Below are positions 36,948 to 45,235 of a stretch of 64,000 nucleotides of DNA, piece after piece. Numbering within the stretch: the first letter of the stretch is position 1; each line of letters starts with the position of its first letter. The translations under genes were made by a program, and so were the position numbers. The notes under the pieces were generated by a model. The model ran no database searches and was not told the origin of the DNA. It saw only the letters and a list, made by a program, of their open reading frames with translations. Source of the stretch: Polaribacter dokdonensis (lineage in GTDB: Bacteria; Bacteroidota; Bacteroidia; Flavobacteriales; Flavobacteriaceae); assembly GCF_024362345.1 (NCBI RefSeq), contig NZ_CP101505.1, positions 2,625,501 through 2,689,500 on the forward strand, given 5' to 3'.

Positions 36948-38534
36948 CTACTTGAAATGAATAGTTTGCATAGCCTTTGGTTTAATTGCAGAAGTGTAAA
37001 TTGTACCTTCAATATTCAAAGATATTTTAAAACCTTCATCATTGTTATTATAAATGACTAGAGCTAAACTGCCATCACTATTTTTTGCAGCTGTATAAAT
37101 AAGATTATCAATAGGGTTACCTTTGGCTTCAATTCTAACCGCATTTGGACGAATAAATTTACTAAAGTGACCTAGCAAATAATATAATGGTGTATAAATA
37201 ACTTCATCAGTTTTAGGATTGATTAAAACAGGTGCACTATTAAAATTATCATAAGGATTTGGTTTTCCTTCATTACTTAATATCATACACCATTCAATAT
37301 AACCTTGTGTGCCATGGTTTAAATCTGTTATAATATCATAAGCATAGGTTTCAAAAGGAATAAATTTACCTGCGTAATCTGTACTTTCTCTCCAATATTG
37401 ACCTATAGGATCTTTGACATCAATATCTATACTAGATTCAGTATGAATCATACCTTTGTTGGGCCAGTTTTCATGTAACTTATCTAGTTCTTTAGCATAG
37501 TAATTATGTGCTTTTAATTCAGAATTTGCATACCAGTGAAATCCTGTTCCCCATGCATATTTATTTGCATCTGGGTCATTATAAATGGTGTTTGCATAAT
37601 TATTCATCACAGATTTGTTGTGGTCATAAATTAGAATTCGAACTCCATTATTTAAGTTGCTTGTATTCAAATGCCCATCTTTAACAAATTGAGGACCTAA
37701 ATGATTTTTAAGAAAATCTCTTCCTTGTTCAGGTGTAAAACCATTGCTATCCCATCTTGCATCATGATAATGCAAAGGCTCATTTTGTGGAGTAATTCCC
37801 CAAATTTCTATTCCTTTTTCTTTATATGCGTTTACATACTTAGATAAATATTCTGCCCAAAGAGCATAGTATTTAGGTAGCAAACTACCATTAGTCATAG
37901 TGTTTGTTTCATTACTTTTCATCCATGAAGGAGGGCTCCAAGGTGAAGCAATTATCTTAAAATTAGCTCCTTCAATTTTTGAAGCTTCTAGAATCATTGG
38001 AACTAAATCATAATCTGGTTCCTCTAAATAGATGTTTTTAACTTGTTCATTTTCATCTCCTGTAAATCCTTTTAAATCTTCATAAATACTAAAAGTAGAA
38101 AGATCTAAATCATTTTCATCAACATAGGTGTAATGGTTGTTGGCATAGTCACTACTATTAATATGTGTTCTTGTTAAACTAAAACCTACACCTTTTGTTG
38201 GGCTAAATAGATTTGTTAAAACTTCTTTACGTAGTTTTACAGGAATGGTTGCTAAATTCCAAGCAGAAGATTCAGTAAACGATGCTCCAAAACCATAATA
38301 TTTTTGAAACTCAACATTTGGGTTGACTTCAATAGTAACTGTTTTTAGATCAATTTTATCGTTATTGTTAGTTTTTGAGTTTACCAATTTAAGATTATCA
38401 CCTGAAGATGAAGTCTGGTAGATACTCATTGTATATTTGGACCTCTCTTTATCTGATTTGCAACTAAAAATTAAAAAGAAACTGAAAAATAGTGTAAATT
38501 TTAAAATAGTATTCTTGGTCTTTTTCTGTTGCAT
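36948..38534 (-). CDS. Glycoside hydrolase family 30 lipoprotein
   Basis: 528 residues with a lipoprotein signal (FLIFSCKSDK, Cys25) and a GH30 catalytic barrel plus beta-sandwich. YYGFGASFTESSAWNL is the family opening, acid/base Glu252 lies in WGITPQNEPLHY and the nucleophile Glu366 in MIHTESSID. GH30 enzymes cleave beta-glucosyl bonds (glucosylceramide, beta-1,6-glucan) or beta-xylans; the sequence favours the glucosylceramidase-like subgroup. It is the distal gene of a run thiN - 77-residue protein - GH30 with gaps of 5 and 15 bases. No SusC/SusD pair is nearby, so this is not a usual polysaccharide locus. Confidence 0.9.
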   Translation of the reverse strand: MQQKKTKNTILKFTLFFSFFLIFSCKSDKERSKYTMSIYQTSSSGDNLKLVNSKTNNNDKIDLKTVTIEVNPNVEFQKYYGFGASFTESSAWNLATIPVKLRKEVLTNLFSPTKGVGFSLTRTHINSSDYANNHYTYVDENDLDLSTFSIYEDLKGFTGDENEQVKNIYLEEPDYDLVPMILEASKIEGANFKIIASPWSPPSWMKSNETNTMTNGSLLPKYYALWAEYLSKYVNAYKEKGIEIWGITPQNEPLHYHDARWDSNGFTPEQGRDFLKNHLGPQFVKDGHLNTSNLNNGVRILIYDHNKSVMNNYANTIYNDPDANKYAWGTGFHWYANSELKAHNYYAKELDKLHENWPNKGMIHTESSIDIDVKDPIGQYWRESTDYAGKFIPFETYAYDIITDLNHGTQGYIEWCMILSNEGKPNPYDNFNSAPVLINPKTDEVIYTPLYYLLGHFSKFIRPNAVRIEAKGNPIDNLIYTAAKNSDGSLALVIYNNNDEGFKISLNIEGTIYTSAIKPKAMQTIHFK

Positions 38535-38549
38535 TAGGTGTTTTTTAAA

Positions 38550-38783
38550 TTATGCGATTTCTCCTCTATGAGGTTTTAAGGCATCTCTGTAGGTTTTCAT
38601 GTCTTTTTCATCAACAATAATAAATGCAGAGACCAACATTGGGTTATTTTCTTTGATGGCTATTTCATGAAAATTTAGTTTTTCTAAAACTGCAAACTCT
38701 TTTAGGTGGATGGTATGATGTTTGGCAGTTTCTTTTGCATCTGGGCCTCTAAAATCCCACAATAATTTTATTTTTCTATCCAT
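38550..38783 (-). CDS. Small conserved-looking protein, unknown function
   Basis: 77 residues, soluble, without signal or Cys. It begins MDRKIKLLWDFRGPDAKETA and holds His-rich KHHTIHLKEFA, with a closing DALKPHRGEIA. Composition and tight packing (5 bases after thiN, 15 before GH30) argue for a real gene. I recall proteins like it beside thiamine pyrophosphokinase in flavobacteria but know no function or family name. Confidence 0.75.
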   Translation of the reverse strand: MDRKIKLLWDFRGPDAKETAKHHTIHLKEFAVLEKLNFHEIAIKENNPMLVSAFIIVDEKDMKTYRDALKPHRGEIA

Positions 38784-38788
38784 TGTGT

Positions 38789-39394
38789 TTAATGATTGAT
38801 GAAGATAAATAAATTTCCCTCTGTAAAAGAAATTGTGACTTCATTATTTACTGCTTTATTTCGTGTGCCAATTCTTTCGCCAAAAATTAAATCTTCGTTT
38901 TTTAAAGGATATTGTAGGCCTTCAGTTAAAATATTTGTTGCTTTAGGAAAAGGAATTAAAGACACAATTTGGTCTTTACAACCTGTAATTTTGGTATTAT
39001 TCTTAGCTAGAAAATACTTGCTATTATAATCATAAAAAGTAAGGTTTAATTTACTTTTCCATTGAATTGCAGTATGTAAGTTGCCTAAAAAATGATCTTG
39101 TTCTGCTCCACTTGCTCCATAAACATCAACTTTATAAAAGCCTCTATCAAAAAGAATTTGAAGTATTTTATCAAAATCTGTATAGTTCTGATCAGGTGTA
39201 TTGATTACCTCTATTTCATTGGGTAATGTTTGTATAGAATCAAAATCACCAGCAATAAAAGTAGGAGTGATATTGTTTTTTTCTAGGTATTGATAAGCAC
39301 CATCTGTAGCACAAATAATCTCATATTTGCTTAAATCTGGTAAGGAGTTTGGTTTTTCTCCATTTAATAGTAAAAAAACGTTATCATTCTTCAT
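38789..39394 (-). CDS. thiN: Thiamine pyrophosphokinase
   Basis: 201 residues with the two TPK domains. The N-terminal catalytic part has ICATDGAYQYLEKNNITPTF, FIAGDFDSIQTLP and TPDQNYTDFDKIL, matching the GDFDS and D-x-T-D motifs that bind Mg and diphosphate; YGASGAEQDHFLGNLHTA is also conserved. It converts thiamine and ATP to thiamine diphosphate. A TATTTTTG box at 39400-39407 ends 5 bases before the ATG, which suggests a leaderless or nearly leaderless mRNA. Two more genes follow on the same strand. Confidence 0.9.
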   Translation of the reverse strand: MKNDNVFLLLNGEKPNSLPDLSKYEIICATDGAYQYLEKNNITPTFIAGDFDSIQTLPNEIEVINTPDQNYTDFDKILQILFDRGFYKVDVYGASGAEQDHFLGNLHTAIQWKSKLNLTFYDYNSKYFLAKNNTKITGCKDQIVSLIPFPKATNILTEGLQYPLKNEDLIFGERIGTRNKAVNNEVTISFTEGNLFIFINH

Positions 39395-39399
39395 TTAAA

Positions 39400-39407
39400 C
39401 AAAAATA
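39400..39407 (-). promoter_or_regulatory. Candidate -7 box of thiN with almost no leader
   Basis: TATTTTTG on the minus strand fits TAnnTTTG and ends 5 bases before the ATG. A TTG lies 16 bases upstream, inside the stem of the neighbouring terminator. Confidence 0.45.
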
Positions 39408-39412
39408 CAAAC

Positions 39413-39451
39413 AAAAAAAACATCAACCCTTTATAAGAGTTGATGTTTTTT
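39413..39451. terminator. Intrinsic terminator after the ExbB/MotA-like gene
   Basis: Stem AAAAACATCAAC / GTTGATGTTTTT around an 11-base loop. Both flanks are A/T runs, so it can work in either direction; the gene ending toward it is the minus-strand one at 39472. Confidence 0.8.
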
Positions 39452-39471
39452 AAAGCTATAAATAGTAGTGC

Positions 39472-39807
39472 CTAGCTCTTTTTAGAGATTAAAATAATAG
39501 AAAATAATTTTCCTATTAAAAAAATAACTAAACCAAAAGTGGGGGATAATAAGCCAACTTTAAAACCGCCAGCTAAAACTTGAGGTGCAATATCTGCTGA
39601 TTGAGAAATTTCTTCTAATGCACCAAGCATACCAATAATAAAGCCTAGTACTCCAAAAACAAAGGCAAATAAGCCTAGTTCTTTCATTATTTTTCTAGTT
39701 TTTTCTGAGTTGTCTTTTAATCCTTTTACAAATAAAATAATAATTGCAATTAGTAATAATAATAAAGGAACCATAAAAATTGGTCCACCTTGCATAATAA
39801 AGTTCAT
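39472..39807 (-). CDS. Miniature MotA/TolQ/ExbB-like membrane protein
   Basis: 111 residues with three membrane helices (about 10-27, 44-65, 82-108). GGPIFMVPLLLLLIAIIILF resembles the first helix of ExbB, and GLLSPTFGLVIFLIGKL the third-helix motif. The large cytoplasmic loop of ExbB/TolQ is missing, and no ExbD/TolR partner is encoded next to it. It stands alone between two promoters. A proton-channel function is uncertain for such a short solo form. Confidence 0.7.
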   Translation of the reverse strand: MNFIMQGGPIFMVPLLLLLIAIIILFVKGLKDNSEKTRKIMKELGLFAFVFGVLGFIIGMLGALEEISQSADIAPQVLAGGFKVGLLSPTFGLVIFLIGKLFSIILISKKS

Positions 39808-39978
39808 AAGATGTATTTTTTAAAATTATAGGTTAAATGTATTTTTAAATTCTGGTTTAATATTTTTTTTGCGACGAACTTCTTAATTAAAACTGCTTTT
39901 AACCAAAAATTTGGTTTAAATCTAATTTTATTTAAAACTGGTAGAATAGAGCTTTAAAACTGTATTTCGTCTCTAGTT

Positions 39979-39986
39979 TACTTTTG
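39979..39986 (+). promoter_or_regulatory. Candidate -7 box of the LytS/LytTR pair
   Basis: TACTTTTG matches TAnnTTTG and lies 28 bases before the histidine kinase ATG. No clear TTG partner. Confidence 0.4.
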
Positions 39987-40014
39987 CAAGATAAAAAAAA
40001 CCTTATTTTGTAGT

Positions 40015-41061
40015 ATGAATAAAAGCATCCTAAATAAATTTTCAAAGATTCCTGTACATCTTTTGTTTTGGGTAATTGTATGGTTTTTCTTTTACACTTT
40101 TTTTAGTGCAGGTTCATCTAACCAAAGTTTTATTTTCTGGTTTTCGACTATTTTAAGTGTAGTTTCAATAGTTGCTTCTTACAGTTTTATGTATCAAATA
40201 ATTCCTGATTATTTAATACAGAAAAAGTATAGTAAGTTTACCTTATATACCATCTATGCTTTTTTGTTTAGCATGTGTGTGGTTTTAATGACTATGGTTT
40301 TTGGCTTTGTATTTTTCTTTAATCTAGATTACCAAACAATGCCTGCTTTAACCAAAAACCCAGCAGTAATTTTAGTTTGTGTATTTCTAATTGTAGCTAT
40401 TATGAGTAGTTATAAAGTAGTAAAGTATAACTTAAAAGCTATTGATGAAAAACGAGAATTAGAAACAAAAATCTTAAAAACCGAGTTACAATTAAAAGAA
40501 CAAGAATTACGCTTTTTAAAAATGCAGATTCACCCTCATTTCTTGTTTAACACCTTAAACACTATTTATGGCTTTGCATTAAAAAAGTCTGAACATACTT
40601 CAGAAATGATTTTAAAGCTTTCTAATTTGTTAGACTATATTTTATATCAAGTAGATGAACCTTTGGTGCCCTTAAAAGAGGAGATTAAACATTTGAAAAA
40701 TTATATTTCTTTAGAAAAACTAAGATTTCAAGAAGGTTTGGCTATAGATTTAAAAATTCATAATTTTAATGATGATGTAAAAATACCACCTATGATTTTT
40801 TTACCATTTATAGAAAATGCATTTAAACATGGTCATCAAATTAAGGATGTTTTAAAGGTTAATATAAATTTTGAATGTATAGAAGACAGGTTGATTTTTA
40901 AAATGGAAAATAGTACGCATCAAAAGAAAGAAAGTAAAAAAGGAATTGGTTTAGAGAATATTAAAAAAAGACTTGAAATGATTTACGAGGATGATTTTAA
41001 ATTAAATATTACAAACAATTCAGAATCGTTTAAGGTTTATTTATCAATTCCAATGAAATAG
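40015..41061 (+). CDS. LytS-type sensor histidine kinase
   Basis: 348 residues: four N-terminal membrane helices (about 13-33, 42-64, 77-103, 115-135) without a large outer sensor domain, a coiled coil (about 145-170), the phospho-acceptor His in MQIHPHFLFNTLNTIYG (His_kinase family), and a GHKL ATPase end with IFLPFIENAFKHG and KKGIGLENIKKRL. It signals to the LytTR regulator whose gene starts 1 base after its stop. The signal is unknown; the helices themselves may sense it. Confidence 0.92.
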   Translation: MNKSILNKFSKIPVHLLFWVIVWFFFYTFFSAGSSNQSFIFWFSTILSVVSIVASYSFMYQIIPDYLIQKKYSKFTLYTIYAFLFSMCVVLMTMVFGFVFFFNLDYQTMPALTKNPAVILVCVFLIVAIMSSYKVVKYNLKAIDEKRELETKILKTELQLKEQELRFLKMQIHPHFLFNTLNTIYGFALKKSEHTSEMILKLSNLLDYILYQVDEPLVPLKEEIKHLKNYISLEKLRFQEGLAIDLKIHNFNDDVKIPPMIFLPFIENAFKHGHQIKDVLKVNINFECIEDRLIFKMENSTHQKKESKKGIGLENIKKRLEMIYEDDFKLNITNNSESFKVYLSIPMK

Positions 41062-41062
41062 T

Positions 41063-41749
41063 ATGAAGAAGCTAAGTTGTGTTATTGTAGATGATGAGCC
41101 AATGGCTAGAGAAATTTTAGAATCATATATTCTAAAATCTCCTAATTTAGATTTGCAAAAGATTTGTAAAAATGCCTCAGAAGCCATTTTGCATATGCAA
41201 AACAGCCAAGTAGATCTTTATTTTTTAGATATTAATATGCCAGAGATAAGTGGGTTAAGTTTGGCTAAAATCATTAAAAATAATTCTAAAATTATCTTTA
41301 CAACTGCTTATAGAGATTATGCAATTGAAGGTTTTAACCTAAATATTGTAGATTATTTATTAAAACCATTTTCTTTTGATCGATTTATGGAAGCAGTAGA
41401 AAAAGTAGCAAATACCAAAGATAAAATTGAAGATAAACATGATTTTATGTTTGTAAGATCAGACAGAAAAATGATAAAAATTGACTTTGATGCGATCTTG
41501 TATATAGAAAGTTTAAGCGATTATATTAAAATTTATTTAGAGGATAAAACCGTGGTTTGTAGAGAAACCATTAGCAATTTCGAAGAAAAACTACCAAATC
41601 AACTATTTATACGTACTCACAGATCTTTTATTGCAGCCATTAGAAAGATTAATTCCTACACCAATGAGTTTTTAGAAATTAAAGATAAAGCTGTACCAAT
41701 TAGCAGAAGTTATAAAGAATCGGTTTTAGATAAATTAGCAGATGTTTAG
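41063..41749 (+). CDS. LytTR-family response regulator
   Basis: 228 residues: receiver domain (1-120) with acidic pocket VIVDDEPMAREI, phospho-Asp in YFLDINMPEISGL, switch Thr in IIFTTAYRDYAIEGF and Lys in VDYLLKPFSFDRF, then a LytTR DNA-binding domain (about 128-225; ILYIESLSDYIKIYL, FIRTHRSFIAAIRKI). It acts as the partner of the kinase just upstream. Mevalonate genes follow 34 bases later on the same strand but need not be its targets. Confidence 0.94.
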   Translation: MKKLSCVIVDDEPMAREILESYILKSPNLDLQKICKNASEAILHMQNSQVDLYFLDINMPEISGLSLAKIIKNNSKIIFTTAYRDYAIEGFNLNIVDYLLKPFSFDRFMEAVEKVANTKDKIEDKHDFMFVRSDRKMIKIDFDAILYIESLSDYIKIYLEDKTVVCRETISNFEEKLPNQLFIRTHRSFIAAIRKINSYTNEFLEIKDKAVPISRSYKESVLDKLADV

Positions 41750-41783
41750 TTATAGGTTTATATTTGTGATAAATTTTTAGACT

Positions 41784-42863
41784 TTGAATACAGATCAATT
41801 TTTAGTAAAATCAGACTTAAATTTAGTAGAAAAGGCAAAATTTACATGGAAAACACCAAGTAATATTGCTTTGGTAAAATATTGGGGAAAAAGTAATCCT
41901 CAAATTCCTAAAAATGCATCTATCAGTTTTACGCTAAATAATTGTCATACAATTACAACTGTCGAATTCGAAAAGATAGAAAAATCTTCTGAAGTTACTT
42001 TCGAATTGTTTTTTGAAGGAGAACAAAAAGAAGAATTTAAGCCAAAAATTGCAGAATTTTTTAAAAGAGTATCAGATTATTGTCCTTATATTTTTGACTA
42101 TAAAATGATTATTCACTCAGAAAATTCATTTCCACATTCTAGTGGAATTGCATCTTCAGCAAGTGGTTTAAGTGCAATAGCCATGTGTTTAATGAGTTTA
42201 GAAAATGAACTTTCTACAGATTTACCTCAAGATTTTATCAATAAAAAAGCGTCATTTTTAGCAAGATTAGGTTCAGGAAGTGCAAGCAGAAGTATTGAAG
42301 GGCCATTAGTGGTTTGGGGGCAGCATTCTGAAATACCAGAAAGTTCAGATTTATTTGGAGTTCAGTTTCCTTTTAAAGTAGCTCCAATTTTCGAAAACTA
42401 TCAAGATGTTATTTTGTTGGTAGATAAAGGAGAGAAACAAGTATCAAGTACTGTTGGTCATAACTTAATGCATAACCATCCTTATGCCGCAAATAGGTTT
42501 CAACAAGCCAATGATAATCTTACCAAAATTACAAATATTCTTAAAGAAGGAGATATTAAAAAATTTATCCATCTAGTTGAAAGTGAGGCTTTAACCTTGC
42601 ATGCAATGATGCTAACTAGTGCTCCTTACTTTATTTTGATGAAGCCAAACACGCTAGAAATTATCAATAAAATATGGGAGTATAGAAACACGGCTAATAG
42701 TAATGTTTGTTTTACATTAGATGCAGGTGCAAATGTACATGTGTTGTTCCCAGAAAATGAGAGAGAAGAAGTGTTGCAATTCATTGATAAAGAGTTGTCT
42801 AAGTACTGTCAGAAAAATCATTATATTTGTGATACAGTAGGTTTAGGAGCTGCAAAATTGTAG
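41784..42863 (+). CDS. mvaD: Diphosphomevalonate decarboxylase
   Basis: 359 residues from a TTG start; the next in-frame Met lies far into the conserved domain, so the TTG is needed. GHMP fold: TPSNIALVKYWGKSNPQIP, the phosphate loop HSSGIASSASGLSAIA, the Arg loop GSGSASRSIEGPLVVW, and FTLDAGANVHVLF with the catalytic Asp. It forms isopentenyl diphosphate from mevalonate diphosphate with ATP, the last step of the mevalonate route. It opens an isoprenoid group with mevalonate kinase and a prenyltransferase downstream. Confidence 0.93.
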   Translation: MNTDQFLVKSDLNLVEKAKFTWKTPSNIALVKYWGKSNPQIPKNASISFTLNNCHTITTVEFEKIEKSSEVTFELFFEGEQKEEFKPKIAEFFKRVSDYCPYIFDYKMIIHSENSFPHSSGIASSASGLSAIAMCLMSLENELSTDLPQDFINKKASFLARLGSGSASRSIEGPLVVWGQHSEIPESSDLFGVQFPFKVAPIFENYQDVILLVDKGEKQVSSTVGHNLMHNHPYAANRFQQANDNLTKITNILKEGDIKKFIHLVESEALTLHAMMLTSAPYFILMKPNTLEIINKIWEYRNTANSNVCFTLDAGANVHVLFPENEREEVLQFIDKELSKYCQKNHYICDTVGLGAAKL

Positions 42864-42888
42864 TTTAACTGCTGTTAATTAGCTCTTT

Positions 42889-43293
42889 ATGAATATTAAA
42901 TTACTATTACCTCTATTTTTTTTAGCGTTTTTTTCGTTCTCTACCCATGCACAATCTAAAGTATATTTTGATGCAAATTGGAATGTGGTTACCAAAGAAA
43001 AAGCGGTTTATTACAGAACTATTTCTGCTAATAAACCTAAAAAAGAATGGATTATAGATTACTATATTTCAGGTAAAAAGGCACAAGAAGCTAACTATGT
43101 TAAGGGTAAGCCAGATGGTAAATTTTTAATGTATTACAATACAGGTGAGTTAAAAAGCATTGGTTTTTATGAAGATGGTTTAAAAGAAGGTGTTTGGAAA
43201 ACTTATGATAAAAACGGAAAAATTATACAAAAAGGAAAGTATAAGAATGATGAAAAGGTGGGAGTTTGGAAAACTTTTTACAAAAACTTATAA
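42889..43293 (+). CDS. Exported MORN/YwqK-like repeat protein
   Basis: 134 residues with a signal peptide (1-21, ending FSTHAQS) and two to three MORN-type repeats of the form GxxxGxWxxYYxNGxL (GKPDGKFLMYYNTGELKSI; GLKEGVWKTYDKNGKIIQ; KVGVWKTFYKN). Databases often label such proteins as YwqK antitoxins, but the signal peptide and the absence of a toxin gene argue against that here. It sits between mvaD and mevalonate kinase with short gaps (25 and 51 bases). The role is unknown. Confidence 0.78.
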   Translation: MNIKLLLPLFFLAFFSFSTHAQSKVYFDANWNVVTKEKAVYYRTISANKPKKEWIIDYYISGKKAQEANYVKGKPDGKFLMYYNTGELKSIGFYEDGLKEGVWKTYDKNGKIIQKGKYKNDEKVGVWKTFYKNL

Positions 43294-43315
43294 ATTCTAA
43301 TAGAATAAATATTCG

Positions 43316-43323
43316 TATTTTTG
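43316..43323 (+). promoter_or_regulatory. Candidate -7 box before the mevalonate kinase gene
   Basis: TATTTTTG matches TAnnTTTG, 21 bases before the ATG. It would allow the distal isoprenoid genes to be expressed apart from mvaD. No TTG at the right distance. Confidence 0.35.
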
Positions 43324-43344
43324 TAAAACAACTGTAAAAGAAAA

Positions 43345-44271
43345 ATGAAAGGTCCGTTATTTTATGCTAAAATTCTTCTGTTTGGAGAATATGGAATTAT
43401 AAAAGATTCCAAAGGATTAGCAATTCCATTTAATGCTTATAGAGGTGCTTTAAAGTCTTCTAAAGATTTAGAAGGTGCAGCTAAAGATTCTAATGCAAAC
43501 TTAGAACGCTTTTACAATCATTTATCGCAATTAAATTCTGATAAAGTTTCTTTTAACTTAGAAGCTTTTAAAAATGATATTGATAATGGAATGTATTTTG
43601 ATTCTTCTATACCTCAAGGTTATGGTGTAGGAAGTTCAGGAGCATTAGTGGCATCAATCTACGATAAGTATGCTACAGATAAAATTACAGTTTTAGAAAA
43701 CTTAACAAGAGAAAAGTTATTAAAGTTAAAAGAGATTTTTTCTTTAATGGAATCTTTCTTTCATGGTAAAAGTTCAGGTTTAGATCCTTTAAATTCTTAT
43801 TTAAGCTTACCTATTTTAATTAACTCTAAAGAAAATATTGAGCCTGCAGGTATTCCTTCTCAGAAGGAAGGTAAAGGAGCTGTGTTCTTATTAGATTCTG
43901 AGCAAATTGGTGAAACAGAACCTATGGTTAACATTTTTATGAATAAAATGAAAAACGAAGGTTTTAGAAAAATGATAAGCGAAGAATTTGCGACACATAC
44001 AGATGCTTGCATAGAAGATTTTTTATCTGGTAATGTATCTTCTTTATTTGGTAATGTAAAAAAGCTATCAAAGGTTGTTTTAAAGAATTTTAAGCCAATG
44101 ATTCCTGTTGCTTTTCATAAAATTTGGGCTCAAGGTATTAGTACAAATGACTATTATTTGAAACTTTGTGGTTCTGGAGGTGGAGGTTACATCTTAGGTT
44201 TCACTGAAGATTACCAAAAGGCTCAAGAAAGTCTAAAAGACTATAAATTAGAATTAGTTTATAGATTCTAA
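43345..44271 (+). CDS. mvk: Mevalonate kinase (GHMP family)
   Basis: 308 residues. KILLFGEYGIIKDSKGLAI is the N-terminal substrate motif, PQGYGVGSSGALVASI the ATP loop, HGKSSGLDPLNSYLSLP the motif with catalytic Asp, and KLCGSGGGGYILGFT the third GHMP motif. This is the mevalonate kinase pattern, phosphorylating mevalonate with ATP. With mvaD it places the mevalonate pathway in this organism; phosphomevalonate kinase and HMG-CoA reductase are not in the window. The prenyltransferase gene starts 10 bases after the stop. Confidence 0.87.
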   Translation: MKGPLFYAKILLFGEYGIIKDSKGLAIPFNAYRGALKSSKDLEGAAKDSNANLERFYNHLSQLNSDKVSFNLEAFKNDIDNGMYFDSSIPQGYGVGSSGALVASIYDKYATDKITVLENLTREKLLKLKEIFSLMESFFHGKSSGLDPLNSYLSLPILINSKENIEPAGIPSQKEGKGAVFLLDSEQIGETEPMVNIFMNKMKNEGFRKMISEEFATHTDACIEDFLSGNVSSLFGNVKKLSKVVLKNFKPMIPVAFHKIWAQGISTNDYYLKLCGSGGGGYILGFTEDYQKAQESLKDYKLELVYRF

Positions 44272-44281
44272 ATCATTTCTT

Positions 44282-45199
44282 ATGAGTTCTTCTAAAATGA
44301 AGACTTTCTTAAAAAAAATATTTAGTTTACTATCTGTTGTAAGAGGATACAATATTTTAGTTTTAATAGCTGCTCAGTATTTGGCAGCTATATTTATTTT
44401 CTCTCCTCAAAACTCTATAAGAGCTGTAGTTTTTGATCTACATTTATTGTTTACGGTTATTGCAACTGTTTGTGTTGTTGCTGCTGGTTATATCATTAAT
44501 AATTTTTATGATGTAAAAGTAGATCGAATTAATAGACCTGTTAAAACAGGAATAGATAATTATGTAAAGCAAGAAACCAAACTTAGCTTATATTTTATAT
44601 TAAATTTTATAGGATTTTTATTCTCATGTTTCGTTAGTTGGAAAGCAGCACTTTTCTTTTCTGTATATATTTTCGGAATTTGGTTCTATTCACATAAGTT
44701 AAAGAAGTATCCCTTAACTGGTTTAATCTCTGCAACAGTGTTAACCATTCTGCCATTTTTTGTGATTTTCGTGTACTATAAAAATTTCTCAGAAATAATT
44801 TTTGTACACGCAATTTTCTTGTTTTTTGTAATTATGGTTAGAGAATTAATTAAAGATTTAGAGAATATGAAAGGCGCTTTGGCTAATAATTACAATACCT
44901 TTTCAGTAGCTTATGGAGAAAGAAAAACAAAAGAATTGTCTATTGTTTTGCTGATTTCTACCATTTTTCCAATAGCAATATTATTTAGATTTCCAGAGTT
45001 GAGTTATATGAAATATTACTTTTATTTAGCTTTAATTACCTTAATAGCTGTTGGTGTTTTTCTATGGATATCAAACAAGAAAAATCAGTATAGATTATTG
45101 CATAATACCTTGAAAATATTGCTTTTAATTGGTGTTTTTTCTTTAGTTTTTATAGATACTTCATTACTTTTAGAAAAAGTAATAGATAGCTTACATTAG
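44282..45199 (+). CDS. UbiA-family prenyltransferase, possibly geranylgeranylglycerol-phosphate type
   Basis: 305 residues with about eight to nine membrane helices. The two Asp motifs of UbiA enzymes appear as NNFYDVKVDRINRP (about residues 70-85) and RELIKDLENMKGALANNYNT (about 180-205). The second motif form and the neighbouring mevalonate genes resemble (digeranyl)geranylglyceryl-phosphate synthase-like members in Bacteroidota, but menaquinone or heme O prenyl transfer cannot be ruled out. It lies directly after mevalonate kinase, so an isoprenoid diphosphate acceptor reaction is well supported. Confidence 0.82.
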   Translation: MSSSKMKTFLKKIFSLLSVVRGYNILVLIAAQYLAAIFIFSPQNSIRAVVFDLHLLFTVIATVCVVAAGYIINNFYDVKVDRINRPVKTGIDNYVKQETKLSLYFILNFIGFLFSCFVSWKAALFFSVYIFGIWFYSHKLKKYPLTGLISATVLTILPFFVIFVYYKNFSEIIFVHAIFLFFVIMVRELIKDLENMKGALANNYNTFSVAYGERKTKELSIVLLISTIFPIAILFRFPELSYMKYYFYLALITLIAVGVFLWISNKKNQYRLLHNTLKILLLIGVFSLVFIDTSLLLEKVIDSLH

Positions 45200-45213
45200 A
45201 AATCTAATTTAAG

Positions 45214-45221
45214 TACCTTTG
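45214..45221 (+). promoter_or_regulatory. Candidate -7 box of the pseudouridine synthase gene
   Basis: TACCTTTG fits TAnnTTTG, 14 bases before the ATG at 45236. No TTG partner seen. Confidence 0.4.
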
Positions 45222-45235
45222 CCAAAATTTATAAA

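Noticed and set aside
42889..43293. Toxin-antitoxin pair with a YwqK antitoxin
   Set aside because: The protein has a signal peptide and no toxin-like gene is adjacent; both neighbours are mevalonate enzymes.
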